A DNA stretch of 64,000 nt, taken from positions 1,057,001-1,121,000 of the forward strand of contig NZ_HG916852.1 of assembly GCF_000577275.2 (NCBI RefSeq). Direction: 5' to 3'. Shown piece by piece: positions 1 through 8,909 of the stretch. The stretch is from Rhizobium favelukesii. GTDB taxonomy: Bacteria > Pseudomonadota > Alphaproteobacteria > Rhizobiales > Rhizobiaceae. The notes under the pieces are model-generated. The model made no database searches. It was not told where the DNA came from and saw only the letters and a program-made list of their open reading frames with translations. The number at the start of each line of letters is the position of its first letter. The first letter of the stretch is position 1. The translations under genes were made by a program, and so were the position numbers.

Positions 1-467
1 TGGGGTTTGTGATAAACCGCCCCCAGAATCTGACCTTTACCGATGTTCTCCTGCATCTCGATATGATCAAAGATGAGGAGGCGATCGTACTTCCCGCTCA
101 TGCGCGCGACTGCCCAATCCAGACCGGCGGGCCGGTGGAGAGCGGCCGCGGGTTCGTGCTGCACTCCGACGACTATCTCTGCGATTCCAGCATTCCGGTC
201 AGCGACGATATCTGCATGACGGCGACGCTCGACATCATCCGGGCGATCTCCAAGGGCAAGGGACCGAAGCGGGCCACCATGCTGCTCGGCTATGCCGGCT
301 GGGGCGCCGGCCAGCTGGAGGCCGAAGTCGGAAACAATGGCTGGCTCACATGCCCGGCGAACGAGGAACTGATCTTCGATCGCGGCCTCGACGACAAGTA
401 CGAGCGCGCGCTGGCCACCATGGGCATCAATGCTGCCATGCTTTCGGCCGATGCAGGCCACGCATAA
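1..467 (+). CDS. UPF0301 (YqgE/AlgH family) protein, 5' truncated by the window edge
   Basis: The frame is already open at base 3 and reads G-F-V-I-N-R-P at the edge, which is an internal motif of the YqgE/AlgH family. The true start therefore lies upstream, and the GTG at 9 is not the start. About 154 residues are visible, with the family-typical segment [11 protein letters not shown] near residue 100. The family is cytoplasmic and its biochemical role is unsettled; older links to alginate regulation are weak. A hairpin terminator follows about 90 bp after the stop. Family assignment is from recognised motifs; the function is unknown. Confidence 0.88.
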   Translation, partial: GFVINRPQNLTFTDVLLHLDMIKDEEAIVLPAHARDCPIQTGGPVESGRGFVLHSDDYLCDSSIPVSDDICMTATLDIIRAISKGKGPKRATMLLGYAGWGAGQLEAEVGNNGWLTCPANEELIFDRGLDDKYERALATMGINAAMLSADAGHA

Positions 468-557
468 TCCGCGGAACGATCTGCAAAGAGCGCATTTGCT
501 CCTGGCGCCGGGGCAGCAAGCCTGAGCTTTGAGCGCCGCCTGACGGCAGTCGAACAC

Positions 558-587
558 GCCCGCTGCGTTCCGCCTCGCGGGCTTTTT
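558..587 (+). terminator. Rho-independent terminator after the YqgE/AlgH gene
   Basis: A GCCCGC / GCGGGC stem encloses a 13-nt loop and is followed directly by five T. It lies between the YqgE/AlgH stop and the next start at 614, so it probably ends transcription coming from the left. Confidence 0.6.
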
Positions 588-613
588 CGATGATGATATA
601 GGCGAGGGGCGCG

Positions 614-1666
614 ATGAGACTGTTTGCCTGCGACAACTGCGATCAGGTCGTGCATTTCGACAACCGTCAATGCGTCCGATGTCATCATCGGCTCGGCTTC
701 CTGCCGAATGACCTTACCATGCATGCGGTGGAGCCGCTGGACGGTGATGTGTGGCAGCTAGCAGGCCGCCCGGATCGATCCGTCCGCTTTTGCGCCAATG
801 CGGGGCTCGATATCTGCAATTGGCTGATCGGTGAGGGGGATGACGGCGATTTCTGCGTCGCCTGCCGCCACAATCGACTGGTACCGAACACCAACACACA
901 GGACGGTGTGGACCGTTGGCGAAACATCAGCCAGGCACAGAGGCACTTGTTCTATTCCCTCCTGCGGCTGAAGCTTCCGCATCCGGATCGGCGGCAGGAT
1001 CCAGAGGGCGGCCTGGTGTTCGATTTCCTCGAGGACACCGTGCAGAGCGACGGCAACGTCGTTGCCGCGATGACGGGCCACGAAGAAGGCGTGGTTGCGA
1101 TCCGTGCGGCGGAAGCCGATGGCGTCACCCGCGAACTGGCGCGCACGTCGATGAACGAGCCCTATCGTACGCTGCTCGGTCACTTCCGTCATGAAGCCGG
1201 ACACTTTATCTGGAACAAGCGGGTTCGCGACCGCAATGCCCTCGACGACTTCCGCACAATCTTCGGCGACGAGCGACAGGACTACGCCACCGCGCTGCAG
1301 AACCACTATGCAAACGGCGCGCCGCTCGGGTGGCAGGAAAACTTCATCAGCGCCTATGCGGCAGCACATCCCTGGGAGGATTTCGCCGAGTGTTTCGCCC
1401 ACTATCTCCATATTGTCGACACTCTGGAGGCGGCGCGCGCATTTGGGATTGCGATCGATCCCCGAGGACATGAGGAGATGGCGGCGGAGGTGGACTTCAA
1501 GCCGTATCGGGCGCGCAGCGCCGAGCAGCTTGTCAGCGCCTGGATCCCGCTGAGCGTGGCGATCAACGCCATCCAGCGCAGCATGGGGCAGCCGGATTCC
1601 TATCCGTTCGTCCTGTCACCGCCTGTGGTGGCCAAGCTTGAATACGTGCATCAACTCGTCCAGTAA
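614..1666 (+). CDS. Zinc-ribbon putative zinc-binding metallopeptidase
   Basis: A 350-residue protein. The N-terminus has a zinc ribbon (C6, C9, C20, C23) and a further C-x2-C pair near residue 77. The central and C-terminal part carries a gluzincin-type HEAGH motif at residues 193-197, and about 60 residues later WEDFAECFAHYLH, which supplies the likely third zinc ligand and a second His-rich helix. This architecture matches the putative zinc-binding metallopeptidase family (Peptidase_Mx type) common in Rhizobiales. No signal peptide or membrane segment is seen, so it is likely cytoplasmic. The start is supported by GAGGGG a few bases upstream. Substrate unknown. It converges with the EAL-domain gene, 27 bp away. 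Confidence 0.85.
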   Translation: MRLFACDNCDQVVHFDNRQCVRCHHRLGFLPNDLTMHAVEPLDGDVWQLAGRPDRSVRFCANAGLDICNWLIGEGDDGDFCVACRHNRLVPNTNTQDGVDRWRNISQAQRHLFYSLLRLKLPHPDRRQDPEGGLVFDFLEDTVQSDGNVVAAMTGHEEGVVAIRAAEADGVTRELARTSMNEPYRTLLGHFRHEAGHFIWNKRVRDRNALDDFRTIFGDERQDYATALQNHYANGAPLGWQENFISAYAAAHPWEDFAECFAHYLHIVDTLEAARAFGIAIDPRGHEEMAAEVDFKPYRARSAEQLVSAWIPLSVAINAIQRSMGQPDSYPFVLSPPVVAKLEYVHQLVQ

Positions 1667-1693
1667 CGCGACAGCAGAGCTGCCGCGACCGGC

Positions 1694-4606
1694 TTACGCG
1701 CGTTTCGTCAGCGGGAACCGCTCCTTCAGCAAGCGCAATACGGATTCCGATGCCATGGGCGGCCCGAAAAGATAGCTCTGCCCAAAGGTACAACCCATCT
1801 TGGCGAGCTCGATCGCATCCTCGTTCGACTCGATCCCCTCGGCAACGACCTTCATATCAAGTTCGCGCGCCATGGCGATCACGGAGCGAAGCACGGTCGC
1901 CTTCTTGTCACTGGCGTCGCGCACCATCGTCTTGTCGAGCTTGATCGTGTCGAACGGGAAGCGCGTCAGATAGGCGAGGGAGGAATAGCCGGTTCCGAAA
2001 TCGTCGAGAGCAAGGCCGAGACCCATTTCCCTCAGCTTCTCGAGTACAAGGCGTGCCTGCTCCGGGTTCTCCATGACCATGGATTCCGTGAGCTCGAGCT
2101 TCAGACGCGAAGGATCGCAATGGGTCTTCGCCAGCACCGACCGCACGTCGTCGTAGAGCTCGTTGTTCAGCAACTGCGCACTGGAGAGATTGATCGAGAC
2201 GAAGATCGGCAGCTCGCCGGTCTGGTTTTCCCAGCCCATCAGGTCGTTCGTCGCCTGCTCCAGAGCAAAGATCCCAAGCATGTCGATGATATCTGATGTC
2301 TCCGCAATCGGAATGAACTCCGAAGGCGGGATGCTGCCGCGCTTCGGATGCTCCCATCGCATAAGGGCTTCGAAGCCGGCGATCTCCACGTCCTCCAGCC
2401 CGGCGATCGGCTGGTAAACCATCGACAGTTCCTTGCGCTCGATGGCGCGGCGCAGATCGGATTCGAGCTGCAGCCTGTCGGCGCCGAAATCGCGGAAGGC
2501 TGGTTGGAACGGCTCGACGCGATTGCCGCCGGCGCGCTTGGCGCGGTACATCGCGAGCTCCGCGTCGCTGAGCATGCCAGCGGCGCTTTCCTGTTGATCA
2601 ACGAAGGAGGCAAGCCCGATCGATGCCGTCAGAATGATCTCGCGATTGGCGAAGTTGATCGGCACCATGATCGCCTTGCTGATTGCATCGGCGAAGTCGG
2701 CAACCTTGGTCGGATCACGCTCGGAAGTCAGGATGAGGCCGAACTGGTCACCGGAGAGACGGGCGAGCGTATCCTGCGGCTTGAGCAGACGACGCAGGCG
2801 GCGCGTGAGCGCTATCAGGATATTGTCGCCAGCGGCGATCCCGAGCGTGTCGTTCACCAGCTTGTAGCGGTCGATATCGATCACCATCACGGTCGGGCGC
2901 AGCGTCTCGCCGCCGGGCGCCAGCGCAAGCACGGACTGCAAGCGATCGAGGAACAGCTGGCGGTTCGGCAGGCCGGTCAGGTTGTCGTGCAGCGCGTCGT
3001 GCAGCAGCCGCTCGACGGAATTCTTCTGTTCGGTGACGTCGACGATCGTGCCGACGCAGCGGATGATCTCGCCGTTGGAGCCAAGCACCGGCCGGGCGCG
3101 GATGAGAAGCCAATGGAAATGACCATCTTCCGCGCGGATACGGAATTCGTGGTTCAGCCGCCCGCGGCGATGTTCGAGCAGGACGTCGAGCGTCGCCCGG
3201 AAGCGATCGCGATCGTCGGGATGGAGCCGCGGCAGCCAGTTGCGGGCGGCGCCATGCATCGCGCCGGCCGGAAGGCCGAGCTTGACGGAAACATCCGGGA
3301 TCGTGACGACGCGGTCGCGCGCCACATCCCAATCCCACACCATGTCTCCCGATCCCGTCAGAGCCAGCGATTGACGCTCCAGATCGGAAAAAAGACCCTG
3401 CTGGAACGCGCCGCCGGCAAAGGCGTGCTGCATGACGGTAAAGCCGATCAGCAAGACGATGAGAACGAGGCCGCCGCCGAGAGCCGGCTGGATGATGTCG
3501 TTGTCGAGCCGGCCGGTGATCGTCAGCCAGGCTCCGAAGATCCAGACGAGGATCAGCGCCCAGGCAGGCACCAGCAGGATAGCGCGGTCATAGCGGTTGA
3601 GGCCGAGATAGACGATCAACAGAAGGCCCATCGTCGCGGTCAGCGCAAACGACAGGCGTGCGATGCCGGCGGCGATTGCCGGGTCGTAGATCGCGACGCC
3701 GAAGAGCAGCGCCAGGCCGAGCACCCAGGCAAGCGTCAGGTAACCGAGATGCGTGTGCCAGCGGTTGAGGTTGAGGTAGGTAAACAGGAAGATGACGAAG
3801 CTGGAGGCGAGGGCGACTTCCGCACAGGCACGCCATATTCGCTGGTCGGTCGAAGCAATGCTGATCAGCTTGCCGAGAAAGCCGAAGTCGACGCAGATAT
3901 AGCCAAGCACCGCCCAGGCGAGCGCGGCCGTTGCCGGAAGCATCGATGTGCCCTTGACCACGAAAAGGATCGTCAGGAACACCGCAAGCAGGCCGGCAAT
4001 GCCGAGCACGATGCCGCGGTAGAGCGTGAAGGCGTTGATTGTGTCCTTGTAGGCGTCGGGTTCCCACAGATATATCTGCGGCAGCTCCGGCGTCGTCAGT
4101 TCGGCAACGAAGGTGATCACCGCACCGGGGTTGAGCGTGATGCGGAACACGTCGGCCTCGTCGCTCGGCTGCCGGTCGAGTGCGAAGCCTTCACTCGGCG
4201 TGATGGCGATGATGCGTTGCGAGCCCAGGTCCGGCCAGAACAGCTTCGAATTCACGAGACGGAAGTGGGGCGCTACGATCACGCGCTCAAGCTGCTCGTC
4301 GGAAACGTTGGCGAGCGCGAAGACGGCCCAGTCGCCCTGATGGTTGTCGGAGCTGGCACGTACCTCAATACGGCGGCGGATACCATCGGCAGCGGCAGCA
4401 GTGGAGACCTGAAAGGCTTCCCCCTGATTGGCGTAAATTTCCGTCGTGGCAGTCAGATCGAGTGCGGTATCGTCGCGGGAGATCTTGACCGGTTCGGCTG
4501 CCTGAACATGACCTGCCGCTAGCATGAATGCCGACAGCAAGAGAGCTGCGATCACCGCGATCAATCGTCCGGCCGGTGATGAGAGCAGCATGCGGTTGTT
4601 AGTCAT
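1694..4606 (-). CDS. Membrane sensor with PAS, degenerate GGDEF and EAL domains (c-di-GMP phosphodiesterase candidate)
   Basis: A 970-residue protein. It has a signal peptide (about 1-36, cleavage after VQAA), a periplasmic domain to about residue 190, about seven hydrophobic segments (190-400, 7TMR-DISM-like), PAS/PAC (about 425-535), GGDEF (about 545-700) and EAL (about 715-965). The cyclase signature is changed to SGDQF near residue 618, so cyclase activity is doubtful. The EAL domain keeps FEALMRWEHP, ELTES, DDFGTGYSS and the catalytic Lys/Glu motifs, so phosphodiesterase activity is expected and the GGDEF may act as a GTP-sensing module. It is the last gene of the thrC - M16 - GNAT operon, and its ATG overlaps the GNAT stop by 4 bp. 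The input signal is unknown. Confidence 0.9.
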   Translation of the reverse strand: MTNNRMLLSSPAGRLIAVIAALLLSAFMLAAGHVQAAEPVKISRDDTALDLTATTEIYANQGEAFQVSTAAAADGIRRRIEVRASSDNHQGDWAVFALANVSDEQLERVIVAPHFRLVNSKLFWPDLGSQRIIAITPSEGFALDRQPSDEADVFRITLNPGAVITFVAELTTPELPQIYLWEPDAYKDTINAFTLYRGIVLGIAGLLAVFLTILFVVKGTSMLPATAALAWAVLGYICVDFGFLGKLISIASTDQRIWRACAEVALASSFVIFLFTYLNLNRWHTHLGYLTLAWVLGLALLFGVAIYDPAIAAGIARLSFALTATMGLLLIVYLGLNRYDRAILLVPAWALILVWIFGAWLTITGRLDNDIIQPALGGGLVLIVLLIGFTVMQHAFAGGAFQQGLFSDLERQSLALTGSGDMVWDWDVARDRVVTIPDVSVKLGLPAGAMHGAARNWLPRLHPDDRDRFRATLDVLLEHRRGRLNHEFRIRAEDGHFHWLLIRARPVLGSNGEIIRCVGTIVDVTEQKNSVERLLHDALHDNLTGLPNRQLFLDRLQSVLALAPGGETLRPTVMVIDIDRYKLVNDTLGIAAGDNILIALTRRLRRLLKPQDTLARLSGDQFGLILTSERDPTKVADFADAISKAIMVPINFANREIILTASIGLASFVDQQESAAGMLSDAELAMYRAKRAGGNRVEPFQPAFRDFGADRLQLESDLRRAIERKELSMVYQPIAGLEDVEIAGFEALMRWEHPKRGSIPPSEFIPIAETSDIIDMLGIFALEQATNDLMGWENQTGELPIFVSINLSSAQLLNNELYDDVRSVLAKTHCDPSRLKLELTESMVMENPEQARLVLEKLREMGLGLALDDFGTGYSSLAYLTRFPFDTIKLDKTMVRDASDKKATVLRSVIAMARELDMKVVAEGIESNEDAIELAKMGCTFGQSYLFGPPMASESVLRLLKERFPLTKRA

Positions 4607-5217
4607 CGGCTGTCGGTTATCCTGCCTTTATCCGTGTCGGTGGCGAGCAATGAGAACATCATATGGTCGTGCCACTGACCGTTGATTTTCAAGTATCCGC
4701 GCAGATAGCCTTCCCGCTGAAACCCGGCTTTTTCAAGCAGGCGGATGCTCCGAGCATTGTCTGGAATACAGGCTGCTTCGATACGGTGCAACTCAAGCCC
4801 TGCGAAGATGTAGGGTATAACCAATTGAAGTGCGGCGAACATATGGCCCTGGCCGGCGTATGCCTCGCCCATCCAGTAGCCGATCATACAGCTTTGTGCT
4901 GCGCCACGGCGGATGTAGCCGATCGTGATGCCGCCGAGCAGCGTCGCGTTCTGCTTGTGAAACAGGAAAAGCGGAATGGCCTGGCCGGAGGCGTATTCCT
5001 GCTTGCCGCGGATGACGCGGGCGCGGTAGGCGCCCTCCGTCAACTCATCGCGGCGCCATGTCGGTTCCCACGGTTCCAGAAACTGCCGGCTGGCCGCCCG
5101 CAGCTTGTGCCACTGGTTGAAATCCTGGTAGCGCGGCAGTCGCAGCACATAGTGCTCGTTCTCGAGCTCTACTGAATCCGGCTGCCGCGACAGGAACCGA
5201 AAAACCGATTTTGGCAT
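4603..5217 (-). CDS. GNAT family N-acetyltransferase, RimJ/RimL type
   Basis: A 204-residue protein with the GNAT fold of the RimJ/RimL subgroup. The acetyl-CoA binding segment reads YWMGEAYAGQGHMFAAL and is followed by the usual YIFAGLELHRIEAAC and LLEKAGFQREG blocks. Relatives acetylate protein N-termini or small molecules; the substrate here cannot be read from sequence. It sits 29 bp downstream of the M16 peptidase and overlaps the following EAL-domain gene by 4 bp, so it is translationally coupled within the thrC operon. That conserved context is the reason for the ribosomal-protein-type guess, which is tentative. Confidence 0.87.
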   Translation of the reverse strand: MPKSVFRFLSRQPDSVELENEHYVLRLPRYQDFNQWHKLRAASRQFLEPWEPTWRRDELTEGAYRARVIRGKQEYASGQAIPLFLFHKQNATLLGGITIGYIRRGAAQSCMIGYWMGEAYAGQGHMFAALQLVIPYIFAGLELHRIEAACIPDNARSIRLLEKAGFQREGYLRGYLKINGQWHDHMMFSLLATDTDKGRITDSR

Positions 5218-5246
5218 CGATCACTCCCGGCAGGATGGATGTCAGA

Positions 5247-6545
5247 TCAGACGAGGGCCTGTTTGCTCTGAGGAGCGGGCGAGGAAAGAGACGCGGCGAT
5301 GTCTTCCATCGGCGCCAGATGTTCGAGCGGGCCGATGGCAGAGAGCGTCGGCACGGTATCGAAGAACAGGCGTCCTGCAAGATCCGTCAAGCGTTCGACC
5401 GTGATACCTTCCAACCGTTCCATCATCTCCGGGTTGGAAATAGGGCGGCCGTAGAGCATCATTTGCCTTGCGATCTGGCCGGCGCGGGCAGCCGGGCTTT
5501 CCTGGCCCATCAGCAGCTGGGCGCGGATCTGGGCGCGGGCGCGTTCGATTTCCTTCTGCTCGATGGTCGCTGCCGACTTGTGCAGCTCGTCAATGATAAC
5601 GGGCACCAGTTCCGGCAGGTTCTCGCCACCGGTGGCGGCATGGATGCCGAAGATGCCGGTATCGGAAAAGCCCCAGTGGAAGGCATAGATGGAGTAGCAG
5701 AGGCCGCGGATCTCCCGCACTTCCTGGAACAGGCGGGACGACATGCCCCCGCCGAGGATGTTGGCGAGAATCTGCGAACAGTAGAAGTCGCGGGCGTGAT
5801 AGGCCTTGCCTTCGAAGCCGAGCAAAATCTGCGCATCCATCAGGTCGCGCGTCTCGCGGATATTGCCGCCGATATATTTTGCCGGCTCCATGACGGGCGT
5901 TGCCGATGGAGAGGTCGGAAGGCTGGCGAAGCGTTCCTCGACCATGCGGACGAATTCGTCATGCTGGACGGCCCCGGTCGCGACGACGAACATCCGGTCG
6001 GTCGTGTAGTTGCGGCTGAGATAGCCGCGAATCTGCTGTGGCGTGAACGATACCACCGTCTGCGGCGTGCCGAGGATCGCCCGGCCGAGTGTCTGGTCGC
6101 GATAGGCGGTCTCGGAAAACTTGTCGAAAACCACGTCGTCAGGCGTGTCGTTCGCGGCGTTGATTTCCTGCAGGATGACCTGCTTTTCGCGCTCGAGTTC
6201 TTCCTCCTCGAAGGCCGATTCCGTCAGGATATCAGCAAGGATGTCGACCGCGAGCGGCACGTGGTCCTTGAGGACGCGGGCATAGTAGGAGGTCGTTTCC
6301 GTGGAGGTCGCGGCATTGACCTCGCCGCCGACATCCTCGATCTCTTCGGCGATTTCACGTGCGCTGCGGCGTGCAGTGCCCTTGAAGGCCATATGCTCGA
6401 GCAGGTGGGCGATGCCATGCTCGTCTGTCGTCTCATTGCGCGATCCTGATTTGATCCAAACACCCAGCGCAACGCTTTCCAGATGCGGCATGGTCTGTGT
6501 GACTACTGTCAGCCCGGATTTGAGCCGGGTGCACTCAACTGTCAT
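5247..6545 (-). CDS. M16 family zinc peptidase (mitochondrial processing peptidase-like)
   Basis: A 432-residue protein with the inverted zinc motif HLLEH at residues 47-51 and the distal glutamate block REKQVILQEI about 75 residues later. This is the usual single-chain size of bacterial MPP-beta-like M16B peptidases. No signal peptide is visible. It lies 26 bp downstream of thrC in the same orientation and upstream of the GNAT gene. The thrC - M16 pairing is a recurrent alphaproteobacterial arrangement. It probably degrades or processes peptides in the cytoplasm or at the envelope; the native substrate is unknown. Confidence 0.92.
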   Translation of the reverse strand: MTVECTRLKSGLTVVTQTMPHLESVALGVWIKSGSRNETTDEHGIAHLLEHMAFKGTARRSAREIAEEIEDVGGEVNAATSTETTSYYARVLKDHVPLAVDILADILTESAFEEEELEREKQVILQEINAANDTPDDVVFDKFSETAYRDQTLGRAILGTPQTVVSFTPQQIRGYLSRNYTTDRMFVVATGAVQHDEFVRMVEERFASLPTSPSATPVMEPAKYIGGNIRETRDLMDAQILLGFEGKAYHARDFYCSQILANILGGGMSSRLFQEVREIRGLCYSIYAFHWGFSDTGIFGIHAATGGENLPELVPVIIDELHKSAATIEQKEIERARAQIRAQLLMGQESPAARAGQIARQMMLYGRPISNPEMMERLEGITVERLTDLAGRLFFDTVPTLSAIGPLEHLAPMEDIAASLSSPAPQSKQALV

Positions 6546-6571
6546 TGGCTATCTTTCTGCGCCTGCGTTCC

Positions 6572-7963
6572 TTAGGCCCGAGCATGCTCGCCGATGAAGG
6601 TCTCAATGGCTTTGAGCTCAGGCTTCACAATCTGAAAGCGCTCCTCCTTGTGCATCAGATCAGCAAGCCACGTCGGAAGCGCGGGGTCAATACCGGAGGC
6701 CGATTTTACGGCGGCGGGGAATTTCGCCGGGTGTGCGGTGGCAAGGGTCACCATCGGCGTGTTCGGCTTCTCGTGCTTTGCTGCAACGAAGGTGCCGATC
6801 GCCGAATGCGGATCGAGAAGATAGCCCGTTTCGGCGTAGGTTTTCTTGATCGTCTGGGCGACCTGCTTCTCGCTGGCGCGGCCGGCGCGGAAGTCCTTCT
6901 TGATAAAGGCTAGCGCGTCCTTTCCAATTTCGAAGCCGCTGGACTGCTTCAGGCTGTCCATCGCTGCGCGAACCTTCGAGGCGTCGCGATCATAGGCTTC
7001 GAACAGCAGCCGCTCGAAGTTCGAGGAGATCTGGATGTCCATCGATGGCGAGGTCGTGGCCTTAACGGCCTTCATCTCGTAGCGGCCGGTTTTCAGCGTG
7101 CGGTCGAGGATATCGTTCTCGTTGGTGGCGACCACCAGCTTGCCGATTGGCAGGCCCATGCGCCTCGCGCAGTAACCGGCAAAGATGTCGCCGAAATTGC
7201 CGGTCGGTACGGTAAACGAGATCTTGCGATCCGGCCCGCCGAGCGCGATTGCCGTTGTGAAGTAGTAGACGATCTGGGCCATGATGCGGGCCCAGTTGAT
7301 CGAGTTGACGCCGGAGAGCTTGACGCGGTCGCGGAACGGCGCGTCGTTGAACATCGCTTTGACGAGGTTCTGGCAGTCGTCGAAATTGCCTTCGACGGCA
7401 AGCGCGTGAACATTGGAGGCGGTGGAGGTCGTCATCTGGCGCTGCTGCACCGGCGAGACCTTGCCGTGCGGGAAGAGGATGAAAATGTCGGTGCGTTCGC
7501 GGCCGGCAAAGGCGTCGATCGCAGCTCCTCCCGTGTCGCCCGAGGTGGCGCCGACGATGGTCGCGCGCTGGCCGCGCTGTTCCAGCGCGTAGTCCATCAA
7601 GCGGGCGAGCAGCTGCATGGCGACATCCTTGAACGCCAGCGTCGTGCCATGGAAGAGCTCCATGATGAAGCTGTTCGGGCCGGTCTGCACGAGCGGGGCG
7701 ATCGCCGGGTGGCGGAAAGTGCCGTAGGCCTCATCGATCATCGCGCGGAAGGTTTCGTCCGGAATTTCACCGTTGGTGAAGGGCGACAGGACCGCAAAGG
7801 CGACCTCCTGATAGCTCTTGCCGCGAAGCGCACGGATTTCCTTTTTCGAGAAATGCGGCCACTTGCGCGGTACATAGAGGCCGCCATCGCGCGCCAGACC
7901 CGCCAGCAATGCATCGCAGAAACCGAGGGAAGGGGCTTCGCCGCGGGTCGAGATATAATCCAC
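6572..7963 (-). CDS. thrC: Threonine synthase
   Basis: PLP enzyme converting O-phosphohomoserine to threonine, the last step of threonine biosynthesis. The protein has 463 residues from the GTG start at 7963, which is preceded by AAGGAT with 7-nt spacing. An open frame continues upstream to 8128, but its residues do not resemble the family. Family blocks visible are YISTRGEAPSLGF at the N-terminus, TTLAFKDVAMQ with the PLP-binding lysine, ATSGDTGGAAI for phosphate binding, and PTGNFGD. First gene of a four-gene unit thrC - M16 - GNAT - EAL. The 240-bp region to the divergent lipoprotein gene must hold its promoter. Confidence 0.96.
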   Translation of the reverse strand: MDYISTRGEAPSLGFCDALLAGLARDGGLYVPRKWPHFSKKEIRALRGKSYQEVAFAVLSPFTNGEIPDETFRAMIDEAYGTFRHPAIAPLVQTGPNSFIMELFHGTTLAFKDVAMQLLARLMDYALEQRGQRATIVGATSGDTGGAAIDAFAGRERTDIFILFPHGKVSPVQQRQMTTSTASNVHALAVEGNFDDCQNLVKAMFNDAPFRDRVKLSGVNSINWARIMAQIVYYFTTAIALGGPDRKISFTVPTGNFGDIFAGYCARRMGLPIGKLVVATNENDILDRTLKTGRYEMKAVKATTSPSMDIQISSNFERLLFEAYDRDASKVRAAMDSLKQSSGFEIGKDALAFIKKDFRAGRASEKQVAQTIKKTYAETGYLLDPHSAIGTFVAAKHEKPNTPMVTLATAHPAKFPAAVKSASGIDPALPTWLADLMHKEERFQIVKPELKAIETFIGEHARA

Positions 7964-8203
7964 TGTCGTTATCCTTGATGTGCCGGCCGGAGAAAGTCCG
8001 GGTTGGAGGGAAAGTAGGCCTCGCGCCGCATCTCGCTTGCTCTGCCGGCCGTCGCCTGCGATCCGGAAATGTGCATCAAAACGGTTCTTACCCAATCGAT
8101 TTTTGTTTGCGCCGCTGATATAGACCATCGCAAACTGTCACGAAAGGCCTGCCATCAAGTGATTGGGCCTGCCAAAAAACTTTGTGGAGAGGGTGGAATA
8201 ATC

Positions 8204-8854
8204 GTGCTTGGCAAGGTCTCGCGTCTCATCGTTTCGGCTTCGTTTGCGACAATGCTCGCCGGCTGCAATTCACTCGGCGTCGGCGGTGGCTCAGACAGCG
8301 CAACGGCACCAGCCCAGCCGAATGGCAATGGGCAGATCATGCCGCTGGCGCCGGCCAATCCGTCGTCCAACAATCCTTCGATCGGTACCGCCACGACTGC
8401 GTCGGGCACAACTGCCCCCGTCGTCCAGGGTGCGTGCCCGCAGATGTTCATGAAGGACAGTGATGCGATCTTCCGCACCTATGCGGGCGGCGCCAAGACC
8501 GGCGATGCGCAGAAACTCGCCTACCAGGCATCGATCGGCGACTACACGCGCCAGTGCAGCCTGAACGATACGAACCTGACGATGACCGTGGTAGCGCAGC
8601 TTCGCGTTCTCGCCGGTCCGAGCGGTGGTTCGTCCGGCAAGATCACACTCCCGGTTCGCATCACGGTCTACGACGGTGAGGACGCGCTCTACTCGGAGGT
8701 GACGAATTTCCCGGTCGAGGTCGGCTCAGGAGCCTCGCAGGCCTTGTTCCGCAAGGACGGCATCAAGCTGCCGGTCGGTTCCGGCGCGCTGGTTCGTGTG
8801 AACATTGGCTTCGACCAGGGGCCGGTGCCGACGAGCAAGAAAAAGAAGACCTGA
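8204..8854 (+). CDS. Putative lipoprotein, conserved Rhizobiales hypothetical
   Basis: From the GTG start at 8204 (GGAGAGGG about 10 bp upstream) the product has 216 residues. It starts with a short basic-hydrophobic signal and a lipobox MLAGC, then a Ser/Gly/Pro/Ala-rich low-complexity linker (about residues 25-75) and a compact domain with two Cys (GACPQMF and YTRQCSL). It ends in a lysine run. This is consistent with an envelope lipoprotein; no enzymatic motif is seen. The open frame extends upstream to 8069, but those codons lack a signal sequence in the right place. Divergent from thrC. Function unknown. Confidence 0.72.
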   Translation: MLGKVSRLIVSASFATMLAGCNSLGVGGGSDSATAPAQPNGNGQIMPLAPANPSSNNPSIGTATTASGTTAPVVQGACPQMFMKDSDAIFRTYAGGAKTGDAQKLAYQASIGDYTRQCSLNDTNLTMTVVAQLRVLAGPSGGSSGKITLPVRITVYDGEDALYSEVTNFPVEVGSGASQALFRKDGIKLPVGSGALVRVNIGFDQGPVPTSKKKKT

Positions 8855-8909
8855 GGAACGCCCGTGTTTCCGCATCGCCATGCTGGCCGGCGCGGGGAGA
8901 GCAGATCGC

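Noticed and set aside
2348..4522. Long open frame (over 700 codons) on the plus strand
   Set aside because: It is antisense to the EAL-domain gene, has no recognisable domain and is rich in Arg/Asp/Gln as expected for GC-rich antisense frames.
8069..8203. Upstream extension of the lipoprotein frame
   Set aside because: It would bury the signal peptide and lipobox inside the protein; the GTG at 8204 with GGAGAGGG upstream is better.
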